9,409 nucleotides of DNA, taken from Bacteroidota bacterium. Its GTDB lineage: Bacteria > Bacteroidota > Bacteroidia > 2-12-FULL-35-15. The stretch spans positions 1 to 9,409 of the forward strand of contig JAIOQD010000282.1 in NCBI GenBank assembly GCA_021413595.1, given 5' to 3'. The translations under genes were made by a program, and so were the position numbers. The notes beneath the pieces were generated by a model. That model was not told where the DNA came from. It saw only the letters and a program-made list of their open reading frames with translations, and did no database searches. Numbering within the stretch: the first letter of the stretch is position 1; every line of letters begins with the position of its first letter. Below are positions 1 through 8,241 of the stretch, one piece after another.

Positions 1-2212
1 GCCCATCCATCCTTGTAACTGTAAGTACACCATTTACAGTTTTGAGCTTTTTCATTAATTCTGTAAGATGTGTTGTATCGTGTACATATACCATCACTGT
101 TCCGTCAAAAGTACCATCATTTGAGTCAAAGCTTATTGAACGCATATTTACATTGTGCTCATTGGAAATGATTTTAGTGATGTTATTTACTAAGCCCACT
201 TCATCAAAACCTGTAATTTTCATACCTGCAAGGAATGAAATTAATTCAGGACTGGTCCATTTAGCTTTAACTACCCGATAAGCGTAGTTTGATAGCAATT
301 GTATAGCATTCGGGCAGTTTACCCTGTGGATTTTTATCCCCTCACTGATAGTAATAAAGCCAAATACATCATCCCCCGGAATAGGGTTACAGCAAGGTGA
401 AAGTTTATAATCAAATTTTTGAAGATTTTCACCAATCACCAGCATATCGGCTTTGCCACGGGCTGTCACCACCATTTGTTCCAATGATTTGGTAGTTTCT
501 TCCTTTTTTATGCTTCCCGATTTATGGGTGATCTTACCATGCTCCTGACTGAAATCTTTTAAATGTTTCAGTTCTATATTACCAACGGCTATGCGATAAA
601 ACAACTCCTGACTGCTTGGTAGTTTAAAGTAATTGGCAAGATCATTTATATTTGAAGGATTAAAATCAATTTTTAAATGATTGAATTTACGTTCCAACAT
701 TTCCTTGCCATCTTCAGCTACTTTTCGTCTTTCTTCTTTTAGCGCATTTTTTATTTTTGATTTGGCACGTGCAGTTACCACATAACCCAACCAATCTTCC
801 TTAGGCGTTTGTTTGCTGGAGGTCAATACTTCCACCTGATCGCCACTTTTTAATTTATAGCTAAGTGGAACCAACTTGTGATTCACTTTTGCTCCAATAC
901 ATTTTTCACCTATTTTGGTATGAATATCAAATGCAAAATCGAGTGCAGTCGAATTTATAGGGAGTGTTTTTATTTCACCTTTAGGTGTGAACGCAAAAAT
1001 TTCTTCGGCAAACAAGTTGAGTTTAAAATCATCCAAAAACTCCATTGCATTTTCTTCCGGACTTTCCAGGATCTCACGGATCTTTCTGATCCAATCGTCC
1101 AGTTGGCTTTCATTACCACTGTCTTTATATTTCCAATGGGCAGCATACCCTTTTTCAGCTAATTCGTCCATGCGTACAGTACGAATTTGTACTTCGACCC
1201 ATTTCCCTTCAGGGCCCATCACAGTTGCGTGTAAGCTTTCGTAACCATTTGCTTTTGGAGTAGATATCCAATCGCGTAAACGCTCAGGGCTTGGATGGTA
1301 AAAATCAGTTACAATTGAGTAAACACGCCAGCAGTCAGCTTTTTCGTTTTCAGAAGGTGTATCAATGATTATTCGAATCGCAAATAAATCGAAGATATTT
1401 TCAAACGTAACCCCTTTTGTTTTTATTTTATTATTGATCGAATAGATGGACTTGGGTCTTCCGATTATAGTAAATTTCATTCCTTGTTCTTCCAATATTT
1501 CTTTTATTGGAATAATAAATTTTGCAATGAATTTTTTGCGCTCTGGTTCAGCCTCTTTTAAATGCTGCTGAATTTCATTGTAACTATCAGGCTCGGTATA
1601 TTTTAATCCAAGATCCTCTAATTCACTTTTAATCGCATTTAATCCCAAACGATGCGCTAAGGGTGCATATAAATAAAGCGTTTCCGAAGCAATTTTCAAT
1701 TGTTTGTCGCGCTTCATGCTATCTAATGTACGCATGTTATGAAGGCGATCGGCAAGCTTTATAAGTATTACACGCACATCATCAGATAGTGTGAGCAACA
1801 TTTTTCTGAAATTTTCAGCCTGCAAGGAAGAACCTTGGTCAAAAACTCCTGATATTTTGGTTAAACCATCAATGATCCTAGCTTCTTTTTCACCAAACGA
1901 TACACGGATATCATCCAATGTAAGGTCAGTATCTTCCACTACATCATGCAATAAGGCGCATACTACAGATGTAGTTCCTAATCCAATTTCCTCGGCACAA
2001 ATATGGGCAACAGCTATCGGATGATAAATATAAGGTTCACCCGATTTCCTGCGCATGTGCTTATGAGCTTCCAAAGCAATATCAAAGGCTTTACGGATGA
2101 GAAGTTTATCACCCTTTTCTATTGTCCTGCGGCATGCACGTAATAATCCGCGATAGCGTTTTAATATTTCTTTTTTTTCTGTTTCTAGATCAATTACAAC
2201 TTGCTCTTCCAT
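1..2212 (-). CDS. rel: Rel/SpoT-family (p)ppGpp synthetase/hydrolase (3' end cut by window)
   Basis: Stringent-response enzyme that makes and degrades the alarmone (p)ppGpp in the cytoplasm. I read an open frame of 737 codons on the minus strand from the ATG at 2212; no stop is reached, but residues just before the edge (VLTVTRMDG) look like the end of the ACT domain, so only a few residues should be missing. Domains in order: HD hydrolase (about 30-185) with H64, H89-D90 in HDVVEDT and D155 in LADRLHNM, all expected Mn-site residues; synthetase (about 240-350) with GRPKSIYSI at 251-259, Y324 in NGYESLH and E340 in VEVQIRT, the likely catalytic glutamate; TGS (about 404-466, FTPKGE near 407); the CC/zinc-finger-like region with C607-C608 in SPCCNPIPGD; and C-terminal ACT (from about 660). 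Because both catalytic halves look intact, I infer a bifunctional enzyme, as is usual when a bacterium has one long Rel. No Shine-Dalgarno site precedes the ATG. Confidence 0.96.
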   Translation of the reverse strand, partial: MEEQVVIDLETEKKEILKRYRGLLRACRRTIEKGDKLLIRKAFDIALEAHKHMRRKSGEPYIYHPIAVAHICAEEIGLGTTSVVCALLHDVVEDTDLTLDDIRVSFGEKEARIIDGLTKISGVFDQGSSLQAENFRKMLLTLSDDVRVILIKLADRLHNMRTLDSMKRDKQLKIASETLYLYAPLAHRLGLNAIKSELEDLGLKYTEPDSYNEIQQHLKEAEPERKKFIAKFIIPIKEILEEQGMKFTIIGRPKSIYSINNKIKTKGVTFENIFDLFAIRIIIDTPSENEKADCWRVYSIVTDFYHPSPERLRDWISTPKANGYESLHATVMGPEGKWVEVQIRTVRMDELAEKGYAAHWKYKDSGNESQLDDWIRKIREILESPEENAMEFLDDFKLNLFAEEIFAFTPKGEIKTLPINSTALDFAFDIHTKIGEKCIGAKVNHKLVPLSYKLKSGDQVEVLTSSKQTPKEDWLGYVVTARAKSKIKNALKEERRKVAEDGKEMLERKFNHLKIDFNPSNINDLANYFKLPSSQELFYRIAVGNIELKHLKDFSQEHGKITHKSGSIKKEETTKSLEQMVVTARGKADMLVIGENLQKFDYKLSPCCNPIPGDDVFGFITISEGIKIHRVNCPNAIQLLSNYAYRVVKAKWTSPELISFLAGMKITGFDEVGLVNNITKIISNEHNVNMRSISFDSNDGTFDGTVMVYVHDTTHLTELMKKLKTVNGVLTVTRMDG

Positions 2213-2326
2213 GGTTACGAATAAACGAATATTTACTATTTTACTAATTACGAATAAACGAATTATTTACTAATTTACGAAATAATAGCGAAGATTCGTA
2301 ATTCGCCAGAATCCGCAATTGGTAGA
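2213..2326. repeat. Intergenic tandem and inverted repeat upstream of rel
   Basis: The gap between the ABC exporter stop and the rel start holds two near-identical units of about 33 bp. Each begins TTACGAATAAACGAAT (2215 and 2248) and continues as variants of ATTTACTAATTT; a partial third unit starts at 2275. A 10-bp perfect inverted partner of AATTACGAAT (2246-2255) lies at 2294-2303 (ATTCGTAATT). The first unit lies two bases before the rel start codon, so these repeats make up the rel leader and promoter region. I could not place a convincing TAnnTTTG promoter within them. Confidence 0.75.
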
Positions 2327-4120
2327 TTACGCTAATTCCATTTGTAATTTACTTAAGCTGCGATAAAGTCCCTTTTCCAGAAGGATCAACTCCTCGTGTG
2401 TTCCAATTTCACGAACATTTCCTTTATCAATTACAATGATTTTATCCGCCTTACGGATAGTAGATAAACGGTGAGCAATTACAAATGAAGTACGGCCAAC
2501 CATAAGCTTATCCAATGCTTCCTGTACCACCCGTTCCGACTCTGAATCCAGTGAACTTGTGGCTTCATCCAATATCAAAATACTGGGATCTTTTAACACA
2601 GCACGGGCAATGGCAATTCGTTGGCGCTGTCCTCCCGAAAGTTTGATTCCGCGTTCTCCAACAAGCGTTTCAAATTTTTCAGGAAAAGTATCAATAAATT
2701 CCAAAGCGTTTGCTTTACTGGCAGCTTCCGCAATTTCCGCAATAGTTGCACTGGGCTTGCCATAGGCAATGTTTTCTCTGATGCTTCCGCCAAATAATAT
2801 TACATCCTGTGGCACCATGGCCATATTGTTTCGCAACTCTGTTAATGAATAACTTTTTGCATCTTTCCCATCGATCAGAAGTGTTCCTCGCTCAGGATCA
2901 TAAAAACGCAACAACAGCCCAATTAATGTAGATTTACCGGAACCACTTGGTCCAACAACGGCAATTGTTTCACCTTTTTTAGCTATAAGATTAATGTTTT
3001 TTAATACCTGAATTTCCTTGCGGGAAGGGTAGGTAAATGCAACATCTTTAAACTCTACATTACCTTCTACTCGGGTAATGTTTGTTTGAGCGGTGGTAAT
3101 ATCAAGGTCTTCGGGATGTTCATCCAGTATTTCAAAAACGCGTTCAGTTGCACCTACTGCTTTTTGAATTTGCGAATAAAGTTCTGCAATACCACCAAAT
3201 GAAGCACCTACATAAACGGAGTATAGAATAAATTTGATCAGATCACCAATAAATAATTGATCCATTGAAGCCAGATAAACTCCATACCAAATAACGGCTA
3301 CTATGGCTCCAAACAAACAAAAGATGATAAAGGAAGCAAAGGCGCCACGGTACTTCCCTCCCTGAATTGCTGTTACTACTATTGATTCAGTACTTTTTTT
3401 GTATCTTAAATTCTCAAAATACTCATTTGCGAATGCTTTTACATTTGTAATTCCTTGCAATGTTTCCTGCACAATTGTATTCGACTCAGCGATCTTATCC
3501 TGAACCTCTCTCGAAACTTTCCTGATAAATCGGCCAAAAACAACAGCAGCAACAGCTACTACAGGCACAATGGCTAACATTAAAAGCGTTAATTTAGGGG
3601 AAATGAACAGCAATAAAATAATTCCTCCGATTATTAGGATGAACTGTCTTAGAAATTCAGCGATTGTAGTGGTTAGCGTATCAGATAATTGGGATATGTC
3701 GGAAGAAATACGACTATTGAGATCACCTACTCTTTGTTCAGCGTAAAACGACATTGGTAATCGTATCATTTGAGCATACAATGCCTGACGTAAGGTGGCT
3801 AAGGTGTTTTCGGTATAATTAACAAAAAGATAAATTCTGAAATAAGAAAAAACTGATTGGAATATAAGAACGAGAATAAGGTAAAGTCCAATATTATTGA
3901 TATTGGAGAAGCTTTTTAACTCTACACTTTTTATCAGATCACCAAGCATCCAAGGGAAAATCAAAGCGGTAGCTCCCGTTAATAATAGAAAAACCAAGCC
4001 AATATATAATTTCCAGTTATGCTGTCCGGCATATTGGAAAATACGTAATGCTTTTTTTAAGGATGATTTAGTTAATTTTACTTTAGGTAGATCGTCTGTT
4101 TCTTTGACTTTACGTGCCAT
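2327..4120 (-). CDS. ABC exporter half-transporter (MsbA/BmrA-type, fused TMD-NBD)
   Basis: Inner-membrane ATP-driven exporter subunit of 597 residues, expected to work as a dimer. The N-terminal ABC-membrane domain has six hydrophobic segments at about 37-57, 77-99, 157-174, 176-195, 260-284 and 294-312. The C-terminal ATPase (about 352-590) has a complete set of motifs: Walker A GPSGSGKS at 390-397 (K396), signature LSGGQ at 494-498, Walker B ILILDE ending in D518-E519 (E519 the catalytic base), D-loop SSLD, and H-loop H550 in IAHRLS. Length and layout match MsbA/BmrA/LmrA-type transporters, which move lipids, lipid-linked precursors or hydrophobic drugs. The substrate cannot be read from the sequence, and an msbA assignment (lipid A flippase) would be a guess. 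It lies upstream of rel on the same strand with a 114-bp gap; a promoter-like motif lies just before its start. Translation begins at MARKVKE, the first ATG downstream of that motif. Confidence 0.94.
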   Translation of the reverse strand: MARKVKETDDLPKVKLTKSSLKKALRIFQYAGQHNWKLYIGLVFLLLTGATALIFPWMLGDLIKSVELKSFSNINNIGLYLILVLIFQSVFSYFRIYLFVNYTENTLATLRQALYAQMIRLPMSFYAEQRVGDLNSRISSDISQLSDTLTTTIAEFLRQFILIIGGIILLLFISPKLTLLMLAIVPVVAVAAVVFGRFIRKVSREVQDKIAESNTIVQETLQGITNVKAFANEYFENLRYKKSTESIVVTAIQGGKYRGAFASFIIFCLFGAIVAVIWYGVYLASMDQLFIGDLIKFILYSVYVGASFGGIAELYSQIQKAVGATERVFEILDEHPEDLDITTAQTNITRVEGNVEFKDVAFTYPSRKEIQVLKNINLIAKKGETIAVVGPSGSGKSTLIGLLLRFYDPERGTLLIDGKDAKSYSLTELRNNMAMVPQDVILFGGSIRENIAYGKPSATIAEIAEAASKANALEFIDTFPEKFETLVGERGIKLSGGQRQRIAIARAVLKDPSILILDEATSSLDSESERVVQEALDKLMVGRTSFVIAHRLSTIRKADKIIVIDKGNVREIGTHEELILLEKGLYRSLSKLQMELA

Positions 4121-4138
4121 TTATGTATAATTGGGCTG

Positions 4139-4146
4139 CAAAGATA
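4139..4146 (-). promoter_or_regulatory. Candidate -7 element for the ABC exporter gene
   Basis: On the minus strand this reads TATCTTTG, an exact match to the Bacteroidetes -7 consensus TAnnTTTG. It lies 18 bp before the ATG at 4120, which would give a 5' leader of only about a dozen bases. Several TTTTGAC words lie upstream, but none sits at the ideal distance of about 19-21 bp for the -33 TTTG, so only the -7 half is well supported. Confidence 0.5.
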
Positions 4147-4151
4147 TGAAT

Positions 4152-4362
4152 TTAAGTCAAAATTTTTAAGTCAAAAGAAGAAAAAAGTTAAAAGAAGAAA
4201 AAAGTCAAAAGTCAAAAAGGAAAGTTAAAGTGATAAAGCCAAAAGCCGTAATTTGTTCTCCATCTTTTGAATTTTGACTTACCTTTTTCTTCTTTAATTT
4301 TTGATTTCATTCTTTTGACTTTCAACTATACCTTTTTGATTTTTGACTTAAAAACTTTTAAC
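4152..4362. repeat. Large imperfect inverted repeat built from AAGTCAAAA / TTTTGACTT words
   Basis: The gap between the hydrolase stop and the ABC exporter start is almost entirely low-complexity. The left arm (about 4152-4230) is purine-rich and repeats AAGTCAAAA and AAGAAAAAAGT words, including a 17-bp tandem pair at 4173-4189 and 4190-4206 that differs only in the last base. The right arm (about 4262-4362) is pyrimidine-rich and carries the reverse-complement words. The best perfect pairing is TTTTTAAGTCAAAA at 4163-4176 with 4341-4354 (14 bp). A transcript of either strand could fold into a long AT-rich stem, so this may end transcription of the hydrolase gene, but it lacks the compact GC stem of a classical terminator. 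No ORF, terminal direct repeats or transposase are present. Confidence 0.7.
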
Positions 4363-5037
4363 TTATTTTAATAACTCATAGGCCACAGGGAAAATAAGCG
4401 ATTCCCATGTTGCATATCCTTTTGCCGATGGATGCAGACCATCTGTTGAAACCAGATCGGGATCTGTTCCCATTTTTTGTGAGAGTTCATAAAGATCAAC
4501 AATTTTTAAATTTCGTTTTTTTGCTTCTAAAATAATTATTTTATTGAATGCAGAAATTCCTTTTGAAATATCACGTCCACGACTGTAATTTTTGCCCGAA
4601 GGTGTTACACTAAAATCAGGAAGAGTTATCAGTATTAATTTATTTTTATCGGGTAATTGTTTTTGTATATGCTCTATAATATAAACAAGTCTTTTTTGAA
4701 ACGCCATTGAATCAGCACCTACCACCCAATCATTTGTTCCTATCAGTAATGTTACAAATGTGGGTTTTGATTTATCAAGTACTGGTAATTCGTACTCGAT
4801 TACTGCCTGAGTGGTCATTCCATTTACGGAAGGATTAGCGATCAATTCAATGTCAACATTATTTTCTTTTAAATGTTTGGTAAGCAATACCGGCCATGAT
4901 TCTTCTTCTTTTGCTCCTGTGCAGATGGTATAGGAATCACCTAAAGCAACATAGCGGATAGTTTGTTGTGCCATTGTTTTTATTTGACAGGAATCAATGC
5001 TTATTATTAGTAGGATACCGGCAATAAATTTATTCAT
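4363..5037 (-). CDS. Exported SGNH/GDSL-family hydrolase (esterase/lipase-like)
   Basis: Predicted serine hydrolase of 224 residues, cutting ester or acyl bonds on an unknown substrate outside the cytoplasm. All four SGNH blocks are visible: nucleophile S35 in GDSYT (33-37), G73 in NPSVNG, N102 in GTND (100-103), and the D199/H202 pair in DGLHPSAKGY. I chose the ATG at 5037 rather than the in-frame ATG at 5067. The shorter form begins MNKFIAG with a normal hydrophobic signal, and a TAnnTTTG-like element at 5054-5061 would start transcription downstream of the longer start. The signal region allows two readings: a lipoprotein cleaved before C17 (IDSC, a loose lipobox) or signal peptidase I cleavage after MAQ at about residue 24. 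The family includes lysophospholipases, acyl-esterases and carbohydrate deacetylases, so substrate is not assigned. Its neighbours give no functional clue. Confidence 0.9.
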   Translation of the reverse strand: MNKFIAGILLIISIDSCQIKTMAQQTIRYVALGDSYTICTGAKEEESWPVLLTKHLKENNVDIELIANPSVNGMTTQAVIEYELPVLDKSKPTFVTLLIGTNDWVVGADSMAFQKRLVYIIEHIQKQLPDKNKLILITLPDFSVTPSGKNYSRGRDISKGISAFNKIIILEAKKRNLKIVDLYELSQKMGTDPDLVSTDGLHPSAKGYATWESLIFPVAYELLK

Positions 5038-5053
5038 TTTTTTAATTTTTGCG

Positions 5054-5061
5054 CAAAAATA
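5054..5061 (-). promoter_or_regulatory. Candidate -7 element for the SGNH hydrolase gene
   Basis: The minus strand reads TATTTTTG, matching TAnnTTTG, and lies 16 bp before the chosen ATG at 5037. No clear TTTG is seen at the -33 distance. The position supports the shorter start for the hydrolase because the upstream in-frame ATG at 5067 would lie before the transcript start. Confidence 0.4.
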
Positions 5062-5111
5062 CAACACTTAACGTTTGTTTTACTCCTTTATAGATCCAAA
5101 TTCCCTATATT

Positions 5112-5143
5112 TTTGTTGGTAAACTATTATTTTACTACTTTCG
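5112..5143 (+). promoter_or_regulatory. Candidate Bacteroidetes-type promoter of pntAB
   Basis: TTTG at 5112-5115 and TACTTTCG at 5136-5143 are separated by 20 bp. This is the layout expected for the Bacteroidetes housekeeping promoter (TTTG at -33, TAnnTTTG at -7), with one mismatch in the -7 box. Transcription would start near 5150 and leave a leader of about 90 bases before pntA. An alternative -7 match, TATTTTTG at 5108-5115, overlaps the -33 box but has no properly spaced TTTG upstream. Confidence 0.55.
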
Positions 5144-5169
5144 GGGCTGAAAACACAATTGTTGAATGG

Positions 5170-5231
5170 TAGAATTTTTGAATTTAGATTGTTTAAAACT
5201 CAAAAATTCTAAAATTTTAAAATTCTAAAAT
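5170..5231 (+). repeat. Hairpin and direct repeat in the pntA leader
   Basis: TAGAATTTTTGA at 5170-5181 is followed 18 bases later by its perfect 12-bp reverse complement at 5200-5211. Three further pairs can form inside the loop after one mismatch. The right half of the stem overlaps a direct repeat of AAAATTCTAAAAT (5203-5215 and 5219-5231, 16-bp period) that ends seven bases before the pntA ATG. It lies in the predicted leader, so it could affect mRNA stability or translation, but the stem is almost all A-T and no ligand-binding fold is recognisable. Confidence 0.6.
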
Positions 5232-5238
5232 AAAAATA

Positions 5239-6780
5239 ATGAAGGTAGGAATTCCATCGGAAATTTTTCCAAATGAATTAAGGGTTGCGGCAACTCCCAA
5301 AACCGTTAAACGACTTCAGAAACAAGGGTTTGAAGTTTATATTCAGCACAATGCAGGATTAAAAGCAAATTTTTCTGATAAAGATTTTGAAGAAGCGGGA
5401 GCTAAAATAGTTGCTACTGCTGCCGATATATATGGCAAATCAGACATTGTGCTAAAGGTAAAAGAACCTGCAATGGAAGAAGTTGATATGATGAAAGAAG
5501 GCTTGGTAATGCTTAGTTACTTGTGGCCTGCACAAAATCAACCCTTACATCAAAAATTAGCCGATAAAAAAGTAAATGCAATTGCAATGGATGCGATTCC
5601 TCGTATTTCCAGAGCGCAAAAGATGGATGTACTGTCATCAATGGCAAACATTGCAGGATATAGAGCCGTTATTGAGGGGGCATTTTATTTTGGAAGATTT
5701 CTTAACGGACAAATTACTGCTGCCGGTAAAGTAGAGCCTGCTAAAGTATTGGTAATAGGTGCTGGTGTTGCGGGTTTAGCTTCGATAGGTGCAGCTAATT
5801 CTTTGGGTGCAATTGTTAGAGCGTTTGATACACGTAAAGAAGTTGCAGAACAAATCGAATCGATGGGTGCCCAATTCTTAACCGTTGAAATTAATGAAGA
5901 TGGTGCAACATCATCAGGCTACTCCAAAGAAATGAGTAAAGAATTCATCGAAGCAGAGATGAAACTATTTTTAGAGCAAGCGAAAGAAGTTGATATTGTT
6001 ATTACTACCGCACAAATTCCCGGCAGACCCGCTCCTAAATTGTGGATGGATTACCATGTTGCTGCAATGAAACCAGGTTCGGTTGTTGTGGATTTAGCAG
6101 CATCGAGTGGTGGTAACTGTGATTTGACCAAGAACGGAGAAGTGTATATAACCAACAATGGAGTTACCATGGTTGGTAAATTAAATCAACTTCCTACTCA
6201 GGCTTCACAGTTGTACGGAAATAACTTATGTCACTTGTTAGATGACATGGGGAAAGCCGATAAATGGAAAATTGATATGGAAGATGCTGTTGTGTCAAGA
6301 GCAATGGTAACGTATAATGGTAAAATTAATTGGCCACCAGCTCCACTTCCTGTTAGTCCACCAAAAACAAAGGTTGCCGAAGTTGTTGTAGAGGATCCGA
6401 AAATTGTTGCTGAAAGAAAAAATAAACAAGAAGCCAAATCCATGGTTATTAAATTGGGGGTAATTGGTGCGCTTTTATTGGCAATGGGGCAATTCGCTCC
6501 TGGCGATTTTATGCAACATTTCACAGTTTTTGTATTGGCTGTATTCATTGGCTGGCAAGTAATTTGGAATGTATCGCATTCACTTCATACGCCTTTAATG
6601 GCTGTTACCAATGCTATTAGCGGTATCATCATCGTTGGTGGTTTATTGCAAGTGAAGGATGATTTGTCAAGTTCTTTGGTGATGACTGTTTTAGCATCTG
6701 CTGCTATTTTGGTTGCAAGCATCAATATTGTTGGCGGATTTGTGGTTACTCACCGTATGTTGAAAATGTTTAAAAAATAA
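5239..6780 (+). CDS. pntA: Proton-translocating NAD(P) transhydrogenase, alpha subunit
   Basis: Alpha subunit of the inner-membrane transhydrogenase, which with PntB couples inward proton flow to hydride transfer from NADH to NADP+. The 513-residue length fits the two-subunit (E. coli-like) type, with the NAD-binding domain I fused to the first membrane segments; E. coli PntA is 510 residues. Domain I spans about 1-370: the start MKVGIPSE and the RVAATPKTV motif near residue 15 are typical, the mobile substrate loop keeps R122, Q127, D130 and S133, and the Rossmann loop GAGVAG is at 174-179 in the NAD-binding half. A Pro/Lys/Glu-rich linker (about 370-400) leads to four membrane segments at about 403-422, 426-446, 453-474 and 481-503. 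No expected motif is missing. The ATG at 5239 is the first plausible start. It is followed 57 bp later by pntB and is very likely cotranscribed with it. Confidence 0.97.
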   Translation: MKVGIPSEIFPNELRVAATPKTVKRLQKQGFEVYIQHNAGLKANFSDKDFEEAGAKIVATAADIYGKSDIVLKVKEPAMEEVDMMKEGLVMLSYLWPAQNQPLHQKLADKKVNAIAMDAIPRISRAQKMDVLSSMANIAGYRAVIEGAFYFGRFLNGQITAAGKVEPAKVLVIGAGVAGLASIGAANSLGAIVRAFDTRKEVAEQIESMGAQFLTVEINEDGATSSGYSKEMSKEFIEAEMKLFLEQAKEVDIVITTAQIPGRPAPKLWMDYHVAAMKPGSVVVDLAASSGGNCDLTKNGEVYITNNGVTMVGKLNQLPTQASQLYGNNLCHLLDDMGKADKWKIDMEDAVVSRAMVTYNGKINWPPAPLPVSPPKTKVAEVVVEDPKIVAERKNKQEAKSMVIKLGVIGALLLAMGQFAPGDFMQHFTVFVLAVFIGWQVIWNVSHSLHTPLMAVTNAISGIIIVGGLLQVKDDLSSSLVMTVLASAAILVASINIVGGFVVTHRMLKMFKK

Positions 6781-6837
6781 GAATACGTCAGCTTCAACTA
6801 CATCAAAAATAAAATAATAGGAGTTAAATTAGGAATT

Positions 6838-8241
6838 ATGTTTATAGAAACAGAAATTCAAACAGCAGCATATTTATTTGCAAGTATTCTGTTCATATTA
6901 AGTTTAGGAGGTTTATCCTCTCAGGAATCTGCAAAGCGCAGTGTGTTTTATGGCATTGTTGGTATGGCAATCGCTATCCTTGCAACTGTTTTGGGTAAAG
7001 GTGTTGAAGGTCATGTGTATATTATTGGTGCTATTTCGGTAGCCGCAATTATAGGGACACTGTTGGCGCGTAAGGTTGAAATGACTTCCATGCCGCAATT
7101 GGTTGCAATCCTGCATAGTTTTGTTGGATTGGCGGCAGTGCTGGTTGGTTATGGTTCTTACTTAGACCCTAAAACGCAAGTATTACAAGGAACAGAACAT
7201 ACCATCCATTTAGTAGAAGTATTTATTGGTGTATTCATTGGTGCTATTACATTCACAGGTTCTATTGTTGCCTGGGGGAAATTGGAAGGTAAAATTATGA
7301 GCAAGCCTTTGTTGTATCCCGGAAGACATTTTGTAAATATTGTTTTATTACTTGCTTCTATTGTTTTGGGCGTTATGTTCGCAGGAGCTGAAGGTACTGA
7401 TGGAATGCTATACTTATACATTATGACAGCTATTGCAGGTTTTATTGGTGTAATGTTAGTAATGGCAATTGGTGGAGCAGATATGCCGGTAGTAGTTTCG
7501 ATGTTAAACTCCTATTCGGGTTGGGCTGCATCTGCTGCAGGTTTTATGTTGGGTAACGATCTGTTAATAGTAACAGGAGCATTGGTTGGTAGTTCGGGTG
7601 CAATTCTTTCCATTATCATGTGTGAAGCAATGAATCGTTCTTTCTTCTCTGTTATCCTTGGAGGCTTTGGAGCAGTTAAACCATCTGGTGAGGCAGCTGT
7701 TATCGAAGGAGAGGTTACTGCATTAAATCATGAAGAAGTTGCTGATCTGTTAAAAGAAGCAAAATCTGTTGTTATTGTGCCAGGGTACGGAATGGCTGTT
7801 GCAAAAGCACAGTATCCAATCTATGAAATGGTAAAAATATTACAAAAAGCGGGAAAAAAAGTGAGATTCGCTATTCATCCTGTTGCCGGTCGTTTACCGG
7901 GTCACATGAATGTGCTATTAGCAGAAGCAAACGTGCCTTACGATATTGTATTAGAAATGGACGAGATAAATGAAGACCTACCGGAAACAGATGTAGTAAT
8001 GGTGATCGGGGCAAACGATGTTGTTAATCCGGGTGCACAGGATGATCCGTCAAGCCCTATTTATGGTATGCCGGTTATTGAAGCCTGGAAAGCTGAGAAA
8101 GTTATTATTATGAAACGTTCTATGTCTGTTGGTTATGCAGGTGTTGAAAATCCATTATTCTACAAACCAAATGCAGAAATGCTTTATGGTGATGCTAAAG
8201 ATAGTGTTGAAAAGATATTAGGATTTTTAAAGGTTAATTAA
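6838..8241 (+). CDS. pntB: Proton-translocating NAD(P) transhydrogenase, beta subunit
   Basis: Beta subunit completing the transhydrogenase: it forms most of the proton channel and carries the NADP(H)-binding domain III. The 467 residues compare with 462 in E. coli. The first 280 or so residues are strongly hydrophobic, consistent with about nine membrane helices. Channel residues are preserved: H93 in ILHSFVGL (E. coli H91 by position), D215 in GGADMPVVV and N224 in MLNSYSGW (E. coli D213 and N222). Domain III (about 290-467) shows the NADP-site motifs GYGMAVA (316-322), [18 protein letters not shown] (347-364), GANDVVNP (391-398) and [14 protein letters not shown] (426-439). The start at 6838 is supported by AGGA at 6831-6834 and GGAG at 6820-6823 upstream, an unusually visible ribosome-binding region for this phylum. 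Regulation is presumably from the promoter before pntA. Confidence 0.97.
   Translation: MFIETEIQTAAYLFASILFILSLGGLSSQESAKRSVFYGIVGMAIAILATVLGKGVEGHVYIIGAISVAAIIGTLLARKVEMTSMPQLVAILHSFVGLAAVLVGYGSYLDPKTQVLQGTEHTIHLVEVFIGVFIGAITFTGSIVAWGKLEGKIMSKPLLYPGRHFVNIVLLLASIVLGVMFAGAEGTDGMLYLYIMTAIAGFIGVMLVMAIGGADMPVVVSMLNSYSGWAASAAGFMLGNDLLIVTGALVGSSGAILSIIMCEAMNRSFFSVILGGFGAVKPSGEAAVIEGEVTALNHEEVADLLKEAKSVVIVPGYGMAVAKAQYPIYEMVKILQKAGKKVRFAIHPVAGRLPGHMNVLLAEANVPYDIVLEMDEINEDLPETDVVMVIGANDVVNPGAQDDPSSPIYGMPVIEAWKAEKVIIMKRSMSVGYAGVENPLFYKPNAEMLYGDAKDSVEKILGFLKVN

Noticed and set aside
42..2024. Several plus-strand frames of 77-94 codons across the first 2 kb
   Set aside because: They are antisense to the continuous rel frame, whose catalytic motifs are all in place.
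2215..2303. Possible short CRISPR array
   Set aside because: The units are directly adjacent with no unique spacers, there are only about 2.5 copies, and no cas gene is nearby.
4152..4362. Possible MITE or insertion-sequence remnant
   Set aside because: The inverted arms are low-complexity words rather than defined terminal repeats, no target-site duplication was seen at the ends, and there is no transposase.
5038..5067. Ten-residue N-terminal extension of the SGNH hydrolase starting at 5067
   Set aside because: It overlaps the predicted -7 element and would put polar residues and a cysteine ahead of an otherwise normal signal peptide.
6231..6548. 105-codon minus-strand frame inside pntA
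   Set aside because: It lies opposite a strongly conserved transhydrogenase domain and has no recognisable feature; it is a shadow.
5239..6780. Alanine dehydrogenase as an alternative to PntA
   Set aside because: The N-terminal fold is shared, but the C-terminal membrane segments, the RxxxxQxxD loop and the adjacent pntB settle it as transhydrogenase alpha.
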